A DNA stretch of 38,876 nucleotides from an uncultured Ilumatobacter sp. (GTDB lineage Bacteria > Actinomycetota > Acidimicrobiia > Acidimicrobiales > Ilumatobacteraceae): assembly GCA_938044705.1 (NCBI GenBank), contig CALIOL010000191.1, positions 1-38,876 on the forward strand, in the 5' to 3' direction. Positions within the stretch are counted from its first letter, which is position 1, and each line of letters begins with the position of its first letter. Positions 31,369-38,876 of the stretch are shown here, in pieces. The translations under genes were made by a program, and so were the position numbers. The notes under the pieces are model-generated. The model ran no database searches, was not told where the DNA came from, and saw only the letters and a list, made by a program, of their open reading frames with translations.

Positions 31369-32310
31369 TCAGCGGCCGCGGAGGGCGTCGACGATCGGAG
31401 CGAAGCCCTCCACGTCGCGGACCACGACGTGGGAGATGCCGAGTGTCTCTCGGAGGCGTTCGAGCTTGTCGACGATCTTTTCGATGGAACCGCTGAGAGC
31501 GAATGGGGTCTCCTCGACGACGTCCGTCTCCAGCCCGAACCGGCCAGCGAGCTCCTCGGAGCTCGGTGAGTCCGCTCCGACGGAGGTGAATTGAACGAGC
31601 AGGGACCGCTCGATTGATCGGTCGCCACTCGCCTGGGTCAGCCACGCGGCGCGTTCGGCGACGTCGGAGAGTGCGAAGCCGGAGGTGTTGGGCGTGCCGG
31701 TCACAGGGTCGTGCCCGAGTCCGGTGAATTGGAAGACGTCGGCGAAGCGGGCCGCGATGCGCACCATGCGCGGGCCATGTCCGCCGATCAGCAACGGGAG
31801 GTGTGACTGGTTCGGCCGTGCGCCGATCTCGTCGAAGTGCGCCGACTCGTACTGACCGTCGAAGTGCACCGAACCGGTGTCGAGCAGGGACCGGATGATG
31901 GTGAGGGACTCTTCGAAGCGTGTGACCCGAGCGCCGGGTGCTCGGATCGGTCTGCCGATTGCATCGTGTTCACCCGCTGCGTAGCCCGAACCCATTCCGA
32001 GGACCAGGCGACCGGCCGTCAGCTGATCGAACGAGAGCGCGCTGCGAGCGAGCAGCGACGGTACGTGGAACTCGTTGTTGATCACCAGCGGGCCGAATCG
32101 CAACGTCGTCGTGGCTTCAGCGGCCACGGCGAGCGGGAGGAACGGGTCGACCTGGTTGAGCGCCCCGTTCACCTGGAATACACCGATGTGATCGGAGGAG
32201 AACAACTCGTCGTAGCCGAGGGACTCGACCGTGCGAGCGTGGTCGCGGAGCGCGTCCGGTTCGTTGAACGGGCCACCCTGGATTGCGAACCGGAAGGGGA
32301 GCGGCGTCAC
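31369..32310 (-). CDS. F420-type luciferase-like (LLM) oxidoreductase
   Basis: A 313-residue LLM-class oxidoreductase of the TIM-barrel type common in actinobacteria, where members use F420 or FMN. It begins FAIQGGPF and contains ARTVESLGYDELFSSDHIGV, TTLRFGPLVINNEFHVPSLL, LTAGRLVLGMGSGYAAGEHD and ARPNQSHLPLLIGGHGPRMV, then a helical C-terminus DKLERLRETLGISHVVVRD. The substrate and true cofactor cannot be read from the sequence. The start is GTG at 32310 and the gene converges with 30734. It is divergent from a metallophosphoesterase across a 149-base gap. Confidence 0.93.
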   Translation of the reverse strand: MTPLPFRFAIQGGPFNEPDALRDHARTVESLGYDELFSSDHIGVFQVNGALNQVDPFLPLAVAAEATTTLRFGPLVINNEFHVPSLLARSALSFDQLTAGRLVLGMGSGYAAGEHDAIGRPIRAPGARVTRFEESLTIIRSLLDTGSVHFDGQYESAHFDEIGARPNQSHLPLLIGGHGPRMVRIAARFADVFQFTGLGHDPVTGTPNTSGFALSDVAERAAWLTQASGDRSIERSLLVQFTSVGADSPSSEELAGRFGLETDVVEETPFALSGSIEKIVDKLERLRETLGISHVVVRDVEGFAPIVDALRGR

Positions 32311-32459
32311 GAGCGATCAGCCGGCTGACTGGTCATACGGCGAAGCATCGCGCGCCGGAGTGTGCGGATCAATCGCAAGTCGACGGCCGGTGCGAGCATC
32401 GGGTCGAACGCCGACGGATGACGATGCGTCGTTGATGGTGCTGTGCGAAGCTCACGGAC

Positions 32460-33332
32460 GTGGCCACATCGACCTCGCCCGTGCTGATCGGGCAACTCAC
32501 CGACACCCACGTCGTCGCCGACGCCGATACCGCCGAGCACTACGTCGACAACAACGCACGACTCTCGTCGGCCGTTGCCTCGATCGTGGCCGAGGCACCT
32601 GCGCTCGACGCCGTGCTGGTCACGGGCGATCTCACGGACACCTCGCACCCCGAAGCCTTCGCCACGTTCCGTGACACGCTCGCTTCCATCGACGCTCCGG
32701 TGTTGCCGTTGCCCGGCAATCACGATGGAAGGAACGCCACTCGTCGAGCACTCCCCGATGTCGGCTGGGTCGACGCCGAGCACCTCAGCTGGGTGCACGA
32801 CGTCCGGGGTGTGCGCGTCGTCGGGCTCGATTCGACACGACGCAACTACGAAGGTGCCGAGTTCGACGCGGTTCGTGCCGAGTTCCTCGACAGCGTGCTC
32901 GCCGAGCCGCACGACGGCGCAACACTGCTCGCGATGCACCACCCGCCGTTTCCCAGTGGGATCGAGTGGATGGACGACGCCGGGTTCGTCGGGCTCGATT
33001 GGTTCCTCGAGGTGCTGGCAGCCCACCCGGGAGTGGTGGACAAGATCGTGTGCGGACATCTTCACCGGTCGGTCACGTCCGCGGTCGTTGGTGTCCCCGT
33101 TCAGGTAGGGATCTCGACCGTGCAGCACGTCGCACTCGACTTGGTTGCCGGCTCGGATCCAGCGCTCGTCTTCGACCCGGTCGGCTACCAGGTGCACCGC
33201 ATCACCGGATCAGGCATGGCGACGCAGGTGGCGACGCACACTCGATTCATCGAGACGGGCGAGTCACCGTTCGTCCCCGATTGGGCGGCCGACTACGACC
33301 CGACCGCGCCGGTGGTGACGAGCGAGCGCTGA
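32460..33332 (+). CDS. Metallophosphoesterase, cAMP-phosphodiesterase-like
   Basis: A 290-residue calcineurin-like phosphoesterase. Metal-ligand motifs are DTH (Asp15, His17), GDLTD (Asp57), GNHD (Asn87, His88), AMHHPPFPSG (His160/161) and GHLHR (His200, His202). The order and spacing match the CpdA/Icc and GpdQ class III phosphodiesterases, which cleave cyclic nucleotides or phosphodiesters. A candidate for cAMP turnover is of interest given CRP-like sites elsewhere in the window, but the substrate is untested. The start is a GTG at 32460. It converges on the amidase with 19 bases between. Confidence 0.93.
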   Translation: MATSTSPVLIGQLTDTHVVADADTAEHYVDNNARLSSAVASIVAEAPALDAVLVTGDLTDTSHPEAFATFRDTLASIDAPVLPLPGNHDGRNATRRALPDVGWVDAEHLSWVHDVRGVRVVGLDSTRRNYEGAEFDAVRAEFLDSVLAEPHDGATLLAMHHPPFPSGIEWMDDAGFVGLDWFLEVLAAHPGVVDKIVCGHLHRSVTSAVVGVPVQVGISTVQHVALDLVAGSDPALVFDPVGYQVHRITGSGMATQVATHTRFIETGESPFVPDWAADYDPTAPVVTSER

Positions 33333-33351
33333 CCCGAACGCCAGGCGCGCC

Positions 33352-34839
33352 TCAGGTGATCGTCTCGGCGCCCGGAAGGATGAACGAGCCGGCAGCTTCC
33401 ATCTGTGCTGCGATGCGGATCAACACGTCTTCTCGACCGTAGGCAGCCGCCAGTTGAACTCCGACCGGGCGGCCATCAGCGGTGACGTAGGTCGGCAGGC
33501 TGATCGCCGGTTGGCCGCTGGTGTTGAACGGCGGGGTGAACGCCACGAACTCGGCCGCTCGCTTCATGCCGGCCATCGGGTCATCGGGTTCCGCGTCGTG
33601 CTCGCCGATGCGGACCGGAGGTTCTGACAGCGTCGGCGTGAGCAGGAGATCCCATCCGTCGGCCCACCACCCTTGGAGCTTTCGTCGGTACTCATTGATC
33701 GCACCGAGCGCAGAACCGAACTCGGTGGCCGTCAGGTGCTTTGCGAACTCGGACATCGCCCAGTTCACGGGCTCTACGTCGTCAGCGGTGAGGGGGCGCC
33801 CGGCGAGTGCGCCGAGACGTTGAACACCGAGCGACATGTTCGTTGCCCAGATGGCCATGAACCGACCCGAGAACTCGGCGTCCTCCAAGACTGCAGGATG
33901 CGCCGCCTCGACGTGATGACCGAGCCCTTCGAGGGTCTCGGCGGCCTGGTTCGCGGCTGCGGCGCACTCCGGATCGACACGGCTGCCGAGCGGGTGGTGA
34001 GCGAGCACGCCGATACGAAGACGGCCCGGATCGGCGCCGACTTCTTCGGCGAACGGTCGAGTTGGTGCCGGGGCGATCACGTTGTCGCCGACGCCGGGCC
34101 CCGCGACGAGATCGAGGAGCCCTGCCGTGTCACGCATCGAGCGCGTCACGGCGAACGCCACGCTCAGGCCCGATTCATCGCGGTCGGGCCCGAGGGAGAT
34201 CCTTCCCTGCGAGGTCTTGAGTCCGATGAGGCCGCAGCACGATGCCGGGATGCGGATCGAGCCGCCGCCGTCGGACGCATTCGCGATCGGCACCATGCCG
34301 GCAGCCACCGAAGCAGCGGCACCACCAGACGAGCCTCCTGGAGTGTGATCGGTCGACCAGGGGTTGCGACTCGGACCGAACGACAATGGTTCCGTGACCG
34401 GCAACGACCCCAACTCGGGGCTGTTTGTGCGGCCGAGCGAGATCAACCCGGCGTCACGCAAGCGGGCAACGAGGTTCGAGTCGTAGTCAGAGACCGGCAT
34501 AGCGTCCTTCAGCGCGACGTTGCCGTTCGTTTGCGGGTGCCCCTTCGCTTCGGCCCAGAGGTCCTTGAGCAACGTCGGCACGCCGGCGAACGCGGGAAGT
34601 TCTTCGCCGGCGGCTCGTCGTGCGTCGACCTCTGCGGCGTCCTTGCGTGCGTCGTCATACCACTTGATGACCACCGCATTCAGGGGGCCGTCGAGGGCTT
34701 CGATTCGTTCGACCGCCGCATCGACCAGCTCGATCGCAGTGGTCTGCCCACCGGACACGAGCTCGGCCTGTGCCGTGGCGTCGAGCCAGCGGGTCTCCGC
34801 GGCGAGGCCGGTCAGGGAGGCGTTGGAGGGTTCCGTCAT
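33352..34839 (-). CDS. Amidase (amidase-signature family)
   Basis: A 495-residue amidase-signature hydrolase. The Ser-Ser-Lys triad is visible: Lys92 in PTLLKDLWAE, Ser170 in TPGGSSGGAAAS and nucleophile Ser194 in DGGGSIRIPASCCGLIGLK (given as DGGGS then IRIPAS). The length is typical. The C-terminal region (LLTPTLSEPPVRIG, FNTSGQPAISLPT) is characteristic of broad amidases, including 6-aminohexanoate and aryl acylamidases; GatA is less likely because gatB/gatC are absent. The ATG at 34839 has no strong ribosome site. It is divergent from the RND permease gene. Confidence 0.95.
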   Translation of the reverse strand: MTEPSNASLTGLAAETRWLDATAQAELVSGGQTTAIELVDAAVERIEALDGPLNAVVIKWYDDARKDAAEVDARRAAGEELPAFAGVPTLLKDLWAEAKGHPQTNGNVALKDAMPVSDYDSNLVARLRDAGLISLGRTNSPELGSLPVTEPLSFGPSRNPWSTDHTPGGSSGGAAASVAAGMVPIANASDGGGSIRIPASCCGLIGLKTSQGRISLGPDRDESGLSVAFAVTRSMRDTAGLLDLVAGPGVGDNVIAPAPTRPFAEEVGADPGRLRIGVLAHHPLGSRVDPECAAAANQAAETLEGLGHHVEAAHPAVLEDAEFSGRFMAIWATNMSLGVQRLGALAGRPLTADDVEPVNWAMSEFAKHLTATEFGSALGAINEYRRKLQGWWADGWDLLLTPTLSEPPVRIGEHDAEPDDPMAGMKRAAEFVAFTPPFNTSGQPAISLPTYVTADGRPVGVQLAAAYGREDVLIRIAAQMEAAGSFILPGAETIT

Positions 34840-35005
34840 GGTGCGTTGCTAGCACCGCGTTCGGTCTGGATTCGACCCGGACGTCGTCTGAGGTGTGACA
34901 ACTGTCCCCTGGATGGTTCAGTCGCTCGAGGTCTCGACTCCGAAGTGTTCGTTAGCGTCGATCCGAGCAGTACGAAGGCGTGGCGGGCCGTTGAATGGAG
35001 CACCG

Positions 35006-37750
35006 ATGAACACCGAAGCGACCGAGGCACGTTCCTCGATCATCACCCGCCTGGCCACAGGTGCCGCCCGCCGTTGGCAGATCACTCTGGCCTTCCTGCT
35101 CGTCGCCGTGTTCGCCGGCGGCTACTCGTACGGCTTCGGCCTCGATCGGGAAGGTTTCCCGCCGATCAATACGCCCCTGTCGATCGTGACCGGCACGTAC
35201 TTCGTCGACGACGCAGAGCGCGTCGACGTGGACGTCACCCAGGTGCTGACCGAGGCATTCGCCGATGTCGAAGACGTGGTGTCGATCGAGGCTCAAGCGC
35301 GCCCCAGTTCGTTCGGGGTGTTCATTGAATTCGACGACTCGATCGGTTCGAAGGAAGGGACGCAGCGACTGCTCGACGTCGGAGTGGAGTTCCCGCCAGA
35401 GGTGAGTGCCGCGTTGACGATCGACTATCGGGCGATCAACGCTGCGAAGTTCGTGAACGAGTACGACGTCCTCGTGTCGGTCATCGGGCCGGCGGGTGCG
35501 ACTGCGGCAGACCTCCAGGCGCAGGCCGATGGTCTCGCGGCTGCACTGCAGGATGAGTCGGACGTGGAAGCGGCCGACGTTCGTAACCTGATCACGTCGT
35601 CGATCGACCCTGCCACGGGTGAGGCCGAGGATCGCCTCACCCGCTTCACGCGAGTCGTGGTCGATGACACGGGTTACCAGGAAGCGATCTCGATCGGCCT
35701 CGTTCGTAACCCGGCTTCGGACCTCGATGTCCTCGACTTCAGCGATCTGATCGACGATCGACTCGACCCCGAGAACGCTCCGCTCGACGACGGGTACAGC
35801 GCTCAGATCACCGCCGACTTCGCCGTCGGGGTCGATCAGCAGATCTCGTCGCTGTCGAGCAACCTCCTGACCGGTCTCATCGCTGTTGCGATCGTGAGCT
35901 TGTTGCTCATCGGATGGCGTGTTGCGATCATCACCGCGGGCTTCATGGGGCTCGTCATGGTGGGCGCGCTCGTCGGTCTCTGGGCGATCGGCTTCACGCT
36001 CAACACGATCACGCTGTTCGGCTTGATCCTCACACTGGGTCTGCTGGTGGACGACGCGATCGTCATCTCCGAGTCGCTGGACGCGAACCGCGACAATCCC
36101 GACCTTTCGGCTGTCGACGGCGATCCCGCTGACGAATCGGTCGACACGTCGGTTGGCGTCATCAAGCGGGCGATCGATCGCGTCGGCAGTGCATCGTTTG
36201 CCGGAACGCTCACGACGGTCGTCGTGTTCAGCCCGATGCTGTTCGTCGGCGGAATCCTCGGCGAGTTCATCCGCCCGATCCCGACGACGGTGATCATCAC
36301 CCTGTTGCTGTCCTTCCTGTTCTCGATCGTGTTCATCCCGACGATCGCTCGGGTGTTCATCCTTCGTGGGTCCGGCAAACCGAACGCGATCGTTCGAGCC
36401 GAGCAGGCACTCGCTCGCAGGGTCGGCCGCCTTGCTGCGTACCCCTCGGGGAACGGGGTGAAGGGCATCGCTGTAGGCACGGGCCTCGCACTGCTCGCCG
36501 TGATCATGATCGGCGCTGGGATGGTCACCGCCGGCGGACTCGGGTTCAGCATCTTCCCGGCCGGTAAGGACGCCGTGGGTATGTCGGCAGCGGTCGAGTT
36601 TCCTCCGGGGACCACGATCGAGCAGGCGCAGGCCAAGGCGACCGAGATCGACGACATCATCCTCGACGTGTTGGGTGACGAGCTCGATCGCTCGCAGTAC
36701 ATCCGAGGAAACGAACGCGTCATCGAGACGTTCATCGATCTCTCGCCGATCGATTCTCGTTCGACGACCGCTCCCGAGTTCGTCGAGCAGATCGAGGAAC
36801 GCCTCGTCGGGATCGAAGGCGCACGCGTCACGGTCGGGATCACCGAGAACGGTCCTCCGGTCGTCGAGTTCCCGTTTGCAGCACAGATCACGGTGTCGGA
36901 CGAGGATGCCGAGGCCGGCCAGGCGCTTGCCGAAACGATTCGGACCGACCTCATCGGTCGCGAGATCGTGACCGGCGGCAAGACCGTCACCGTCACGGAT
37001 GCGATCGTCGGAACCGATGGCGAGATCTTCCGAGTGGACGGTCAACGCGTCTTGGAGGTTCGTGCTCAGTACGACGAAGACAGCGGGATCTCGGGGATCC
37101 TGAACGCGACCGAGGACTACGTGGCGGACGCCTTTGGTGAAGCCGAACTCGAAGCCGCGGGTCTTCCCGCTGGTGCACTCGATTTCGACTTCGGGTTCGA
37201 GTCGGACAACCAGGAGGACTTCGCAGCGCTGGGTGCAGCCGGCCTGGTCGCGCTGATCTTGATGCTGCTGCTGATCACCGTGCAGTTCCGCTCGCTCGCG
37301 CAATCGCTGTTGATCTTCCTCGCCGTACCGTTCAGCTTCTTCGGGGTGTTCAGTGCCTTGTCGGCGACCGACAATCCGCTGAGCTTCCTTGCAGTGGTCG
37401 GGTTCATCGCGCTGATCGGCGTGGCGGTGAACAACACGATCCTGTTGGTGGACGCGGCGAACCAGGAGCGACGCGATGGGGCAACGGCCAGCGAGGCGAT
37501 CTCGTCTGCGGTGACGTCGCGTTTCCGTCCGCTGGTCGCGACGACCATCACCACGGTGGCGGGGCTCCTGCCGCTCTCGATCAGTGACCCGTTCTGGGAA
37601 TCGCTCGGTTTCACCCTGATGGGCGGCTTGATCAGCTCGACGTTCTTGGTGCTGCTCAGCTTCCCCGCGTTCTACCTCGCGCTGGAAGCGGTACGGACGC
37701 CCGTGCGTAACGCAGTTCGCCGCCGTCGCGGCCGCCCCGAAATCGCCTGA
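35006..37750 (+). CDS. RND-family efflux permease (AcrB/HAE-type)
   Basis: A 914-residue RND permease with the internal duplication of the family. TM1 is at about 25-44, a large extracytoplasmic loop runs to about 285, and TM2-6 end in TLFGLILTLGLLVDDAIVIS, with the Asp-Asp pair (near 349-350) for proton flow. TM7 follows, with a second loop, and TM8-12 include VVGFIALIGVAVNNTILLVD and TTITTVAGLLPLSI. The loops are shorter than in AcrB (about 1050 residues). No membrane-fusion or outer-membrane partner gene is nearby. The ATG at 35006 has GGAG six bases upstream; an earlier ATG at 34895 lies in the divergent leader. Cargo is unknown. Confidence 0.94.
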   Translation: MNTEATEARSSIITRLATGAARRWQITLAFLLVAVFAGGYSYGFGLDREGFPPINTPLSIVTGTYFVDDAERVDVDVTQVLTEAFADVEDVVSIEAQARPSSFGVFIEFDDSIGSKEGTQRLLDVGVEFPPEVSAALTIDYRAINAAKFVNEYDVLVSVIGPAGATAADLQAQADGLAAALQDESDVEAADVRNLITSSIDPATGEAEDRLTRFTRVVVDDTGYQEAISIGLVRNPASDLDVLDFSDLIDDRLDPENAPLDDGYSAQITADFAVGVDQQISSLSSNLLTGLIAVAIVSLLLIGWRVAIITAGFMGLVMVGALVGLWAIGFTLNTITLFGLILTLGLLVDDAIVISESLDANRDNPDLSAVDGDPADESVDTSVGVIKRAIDRVGSASFAGTLTTVVVFSPMLFVGGILGEFIRPIPTTVIITLLLSFLFSIVFIPTIARVFILRGSGKPNAIVRAEQALARRVGRLAAYPSGNGVKGIAVGTGLALLAVIMIGAGMVTAGGLGFSIFPAGKDAVGMSAAVEFPPGTTIEQAQAKATEIDDIILDVLGDELDRSQYIRGNERVIETFIDLSPIDSRSTTAPEFVEQIEERLVGIEGARVTVGITENGPPVVEFPFAAQITVSDEDAEAGQALAETIRTDLIGREIVTGGKTVTVTDAIVGTDGEIFRVDGQRVLEVRAQYDEDSGISGILNATEDYVADAFGEAELEAAGLPAGALDFDFGFESDNQEDFAALGAAGLVALILMLLLITVQFRSLAQSLLIFLAVPFSFFGVFSALSATDNPLSFLAVVGFIALIGVAVNNTILLVDAANQERRDGATASEAISSAVTSRFRPLVATTITTVAGLLPLSISDPFWESLGFTLMGGLISSTFLVLLSFPAFYLALEAVRTPVRNAVRRRRGRPEIA

Positions 37751-37771
37751 GCCCGCCCAGCCGGACGGAAC

Positions 37772-38215
37772 TCACGCGGCTGCCGGCCACTCTCGCCCGC
37801 GGATCAACGTGCCCTGGCGTTCCAGTACGGTGCCAACCGGAAACGAGTCGCACACTTCGACGATGAGGTCGACGTGCTCGTCGACCATTGCATCGAGCAT
37901 GGCGTCGACGTCGTCGAACTCGCCCTCCGTGTCGACGTCGGCGGCACTTCGAAACAGCTCGGCCCAGCCGGCGGCGTCGAGCCAGTCAGCGATTGCGCCA
38001 CGCAGGTCGTCCTCGGAGAGGTGGGGGAGGTCGGCGACCATGGCCGTGGTGGTCGCCTTGTGGCTCGCCATGCCCGGCCACCCACGCCCGCATCCACACT
38101 CGTCAGGACTGTCGCACTCTGCGACCTCGACCAGCACGAGCTCGCCCTCGACCGTGTGGGCGTAGTCGTGGGGAGCGACTCCCTGGAATTGGTTGGTGGC
38201 GACGAGGACTCGCAT
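37772..38215 (-). CDS. Small Cys/His protein of unknown function
   Basis: A 147-residue cytoplasmic protein that I do not recognise. The ATG at 38215 has CGGAG about nine bases upstream, better than the upstream ATG at 38257. The N-terminus RVLVATNQFQGV looks like a first strand of an alpha/beta domain. A compact C34-x5-C40-x-C42 with GRGWPGMASHKATTT (His52, Thr55-57) could bind a metal. The remainder is acidic and helical (DVDAMLDAMVDEHVDLIVEV). It converges on the RND permease with 21 bases between stops, so it is not in that operon. Confidence 0.8.
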   Translation of the reverse strand: MRVLVATNQFQGVAPHDYAHTVEGELVLVEVAECDSPDECGCGRGWPGMASHKATTTAMVADLPHLSEDDLRGAIADWLDAAGWAELFRSAADVDTEGEFDDVDAMLDAMVDEHVDLIVEVCDSFPVGTVLERQGTLIRGREWPAAA

Positions 38216-38393
38216 GGTTGGCTCCGTTCGTTTCGAGGCGGGTACGAGCTCCATCAAAACGCGGGGGTACTTCAGAGATGATCACGTCGAGAATCCGGGC
38301 GTTTGGCAGGGACAGATGCGCCCTGCGTCGGCCGACACCGGCGAGCAGCTGAGCGCCGATCACGGCGACGTGAGTCCGGGATACGATGTGAGT

Positions 38394-38627
38394 ATGAGGA
38401 TCGTGCTCTCGGCCGTTGTGACGCTTCTGGCGACCCTCGGCCTGGTCGGCCTCTTTGTGGTTTCGCCCGGGTTCGCTCTGGTCGTCATCGTTGCGCTGCT
38501 CGTTGTCGCTGCGCTCTTGCTGAGGCGTCGGTCGGCTACTGAGGCGCGTGACGAAGTGGCGGGTGGCCTTCGCCGGGCCGGGGATCAGCAGCAACGTCAC
38601 TTCGGCTCGACCGCCGGACAGATCTAG
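38394..38627 (+). CDS. Small two-helix membrane protein
   Basis: A 77-residue protein with two adjacent hydrophobic helices (IVLSAVVTLLATLGLVGLFV and ALVVIVALLVVAALLL) and a basic, Arg-rich cytoplasmic tail. It is probably an integral membrane protein. The ATG at 38394 (GTG at 38388 also possible) is chosen because open frame further upstream overlaps the preceding divergent leader. No family is recognised. It is followed by a palindrome and the antitoxin-like gene. Confidence 0.7.
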   Translation: MRIVLSAVVTLLATLGLVGLFVVSPGFALVVIVALLVVAALLLRRRSATEARDEVAGGLRRAGDQQQRHFGSTAGQI

Positions 38628-38638
38628 CCTTTTCGTTC

Positions 38639-38652
38639 GGCCCAGCTGGGCC
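38639..38652. terminator. GGCCCAGCTGGGCC palindrome
   Basis: A perfect 14-base palindrome 12 bases after the stop of the small membrane protein, in a 79-base gap. It can form a short hairpin (five pairs, AGCT loop) or be an operator for the downstream gene. There is no T-run after it. Confidence 0.35.
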
Positions 38653-38706
38653 TGGCGACCGGGAGTTGCCGATCACATCCCGTTCGCCGGTCGGTATTGT
38701 CGAAGC

Positions 38707-38876
38707 ATGGGATTGTTGAACGCACGCAACCTCCGCCGGGCCAAGCAGCTGCTCGAAAAGAACCGCCACAAGGTCGGTGACGCCGTCGAGAAGGCAGGAA
38801 CTCAGCTCGACAAAGTGAGCAAGGGCAAGACATCGAACGTCACCGCCAAGGCGTCCGATGCGGCGAAGAAGTACTC
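38707..38876 (+). CDS. MT0933-type antitoxin-like protein (cut by window end)
   Basis: The first 56 residues of a protein resembling the MT0933-like antitoxin family (PF14013): MGLLNARNLRRAKQLLEKNR, KVGDAVEKAGTQLDK, KGKTSNVTAKASDAAKKY. Known members are short (about 60-100 residues), Lys/Asp/Ala-rich and largely helical, and some are annotated as antitoxins. No toxin gene is visible on the near side, so a toxin-antitoxin role is unproved; a plain stress or DNA-associated small protein is an alternative. The stop lies beyond 38876. Confidence 0.75.
   Translation, partial: MGLLNARNLRRAKQLLEKNRHKVGDAVEKAGTQLDKVSKGKTSNVTAKASDAAKKY

Noticed and set aside
30407-31645. A 412-codon minus-strand open frame across three genes
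   Set aside because: It runs antisense to DUF58 and the SAM-fold-like gene and overlaps the LLM gene; no motif or ribosome site supports it.
34952-37303. A 783-codon open frame on the minus strand
   Set aside because: It is antisense to the RND permease and very rich in Arg, Asp and His, as GC-rich shadow frames are. The sense frame has complete membrane motifs.
38707-38876. A complete toxin-antitoxin locus at the right end
   Set aside because: Only an antitoxin-like N-terminal part is visible; the preceding gene is a small membrane protein with no toxin features, and the rest lies outside the window.
1-38876. Mobile elements, CRISPR arrays, tRNA or rRNA genes
   Set aside because: No transposase, integrase, regular short repeats or cloverleaf-like segment was seen in the gaps. 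Composition is even across the window, apart from slightly AT-richer promoter gaps.

Overview
The window is a GC-rich, densely coded bacterial chromosome segment. About 35 genes fill nearly all of it and no gap exceeds 300 bases. Starts and stops overlap repeatedly (ATGA, GTGA, TGATG, TAGTG). The family mix points to Actinomycetota: DUF501 next to a Ppx-like protein, a PspC-domain histidine kinase, an F420-type luciferase-like oxidoreductase, an FtsB/DivIC protein, and an MT0933-type antitoxin-like protein. The exact lineage is my inference; an Acidimicrobiia-like (Ilumatobacter-type) genome would fit. I see no rRNA, tRNA, CRISPR, insertion sequence, integrase or prophage.

Layout. (1) 40-1690: a MoxR ATPase and a divergent small basic protein, separated by a regulatory-looking gap with two near-perfect dyads. 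(2) 1721-5236: a fused indolepyruvate ferredoxin oxidoreductase. (3) 5381-8315, minus strand: a tightly coupled run of MocA-like nucleotidyltransferase, CoxG, DUF501, half-length Ppx-like protein and RimJ-like acetyltransferase. (4) 8533-9216: a secreted NlpC/P60 peptidase. (5) 9255-12400: a LiaFSR-like envelope-stress module, with a PspC histidine kinase and NarL-type regulator divergent from a PspC/toast-rack-like membrane protein, and a symmetric repeat cluster between them. (6) 12470-13144: a DinB-like protein. (7) 13146-16446, minus strand: CoxD, CoxE and two tandem XdhC-family proteins, which are maturation factors for a molybdenum hydroxylase whose structural subunits are not in the window. 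(8) 16570-20043: a secreted beta-propeller-like protein facing an ECF sigma factor and a membrane anti-sigma-like protein that carries a paralogous propeller. (9) 20110-24412: FtsB-like, SulP transporter, DXS; then a methyltransferase to 25221. (10) 25307-30717: a five-gene coupled operon of membrane protein, DUF4129, DUF4350, MoxR and DUF58. (11) 30734-38876: a SAM-fold-like protein, luciferase-like oxidoreductase, metallophosphoesterase, amidase, an RND permease without partner genes, a Cys/His small protein, a two-helix membrane protein, and an antitoxin-like gene cut by the window end.

Two loci (3 and 7) hold accessory functions of CO-dehydrogenase/xanthine-dehydrogenase-type enzymes. Several loci (4, 5, 8, 10) concern the cell envelope and its sensing. 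The most novel-looking system is the sigma factor, propeller anti-sigma and secreted propeller trio at 16570-20043: the secreted protein and the sensor domain of the anti-sigma-like protein appear to be homologous.
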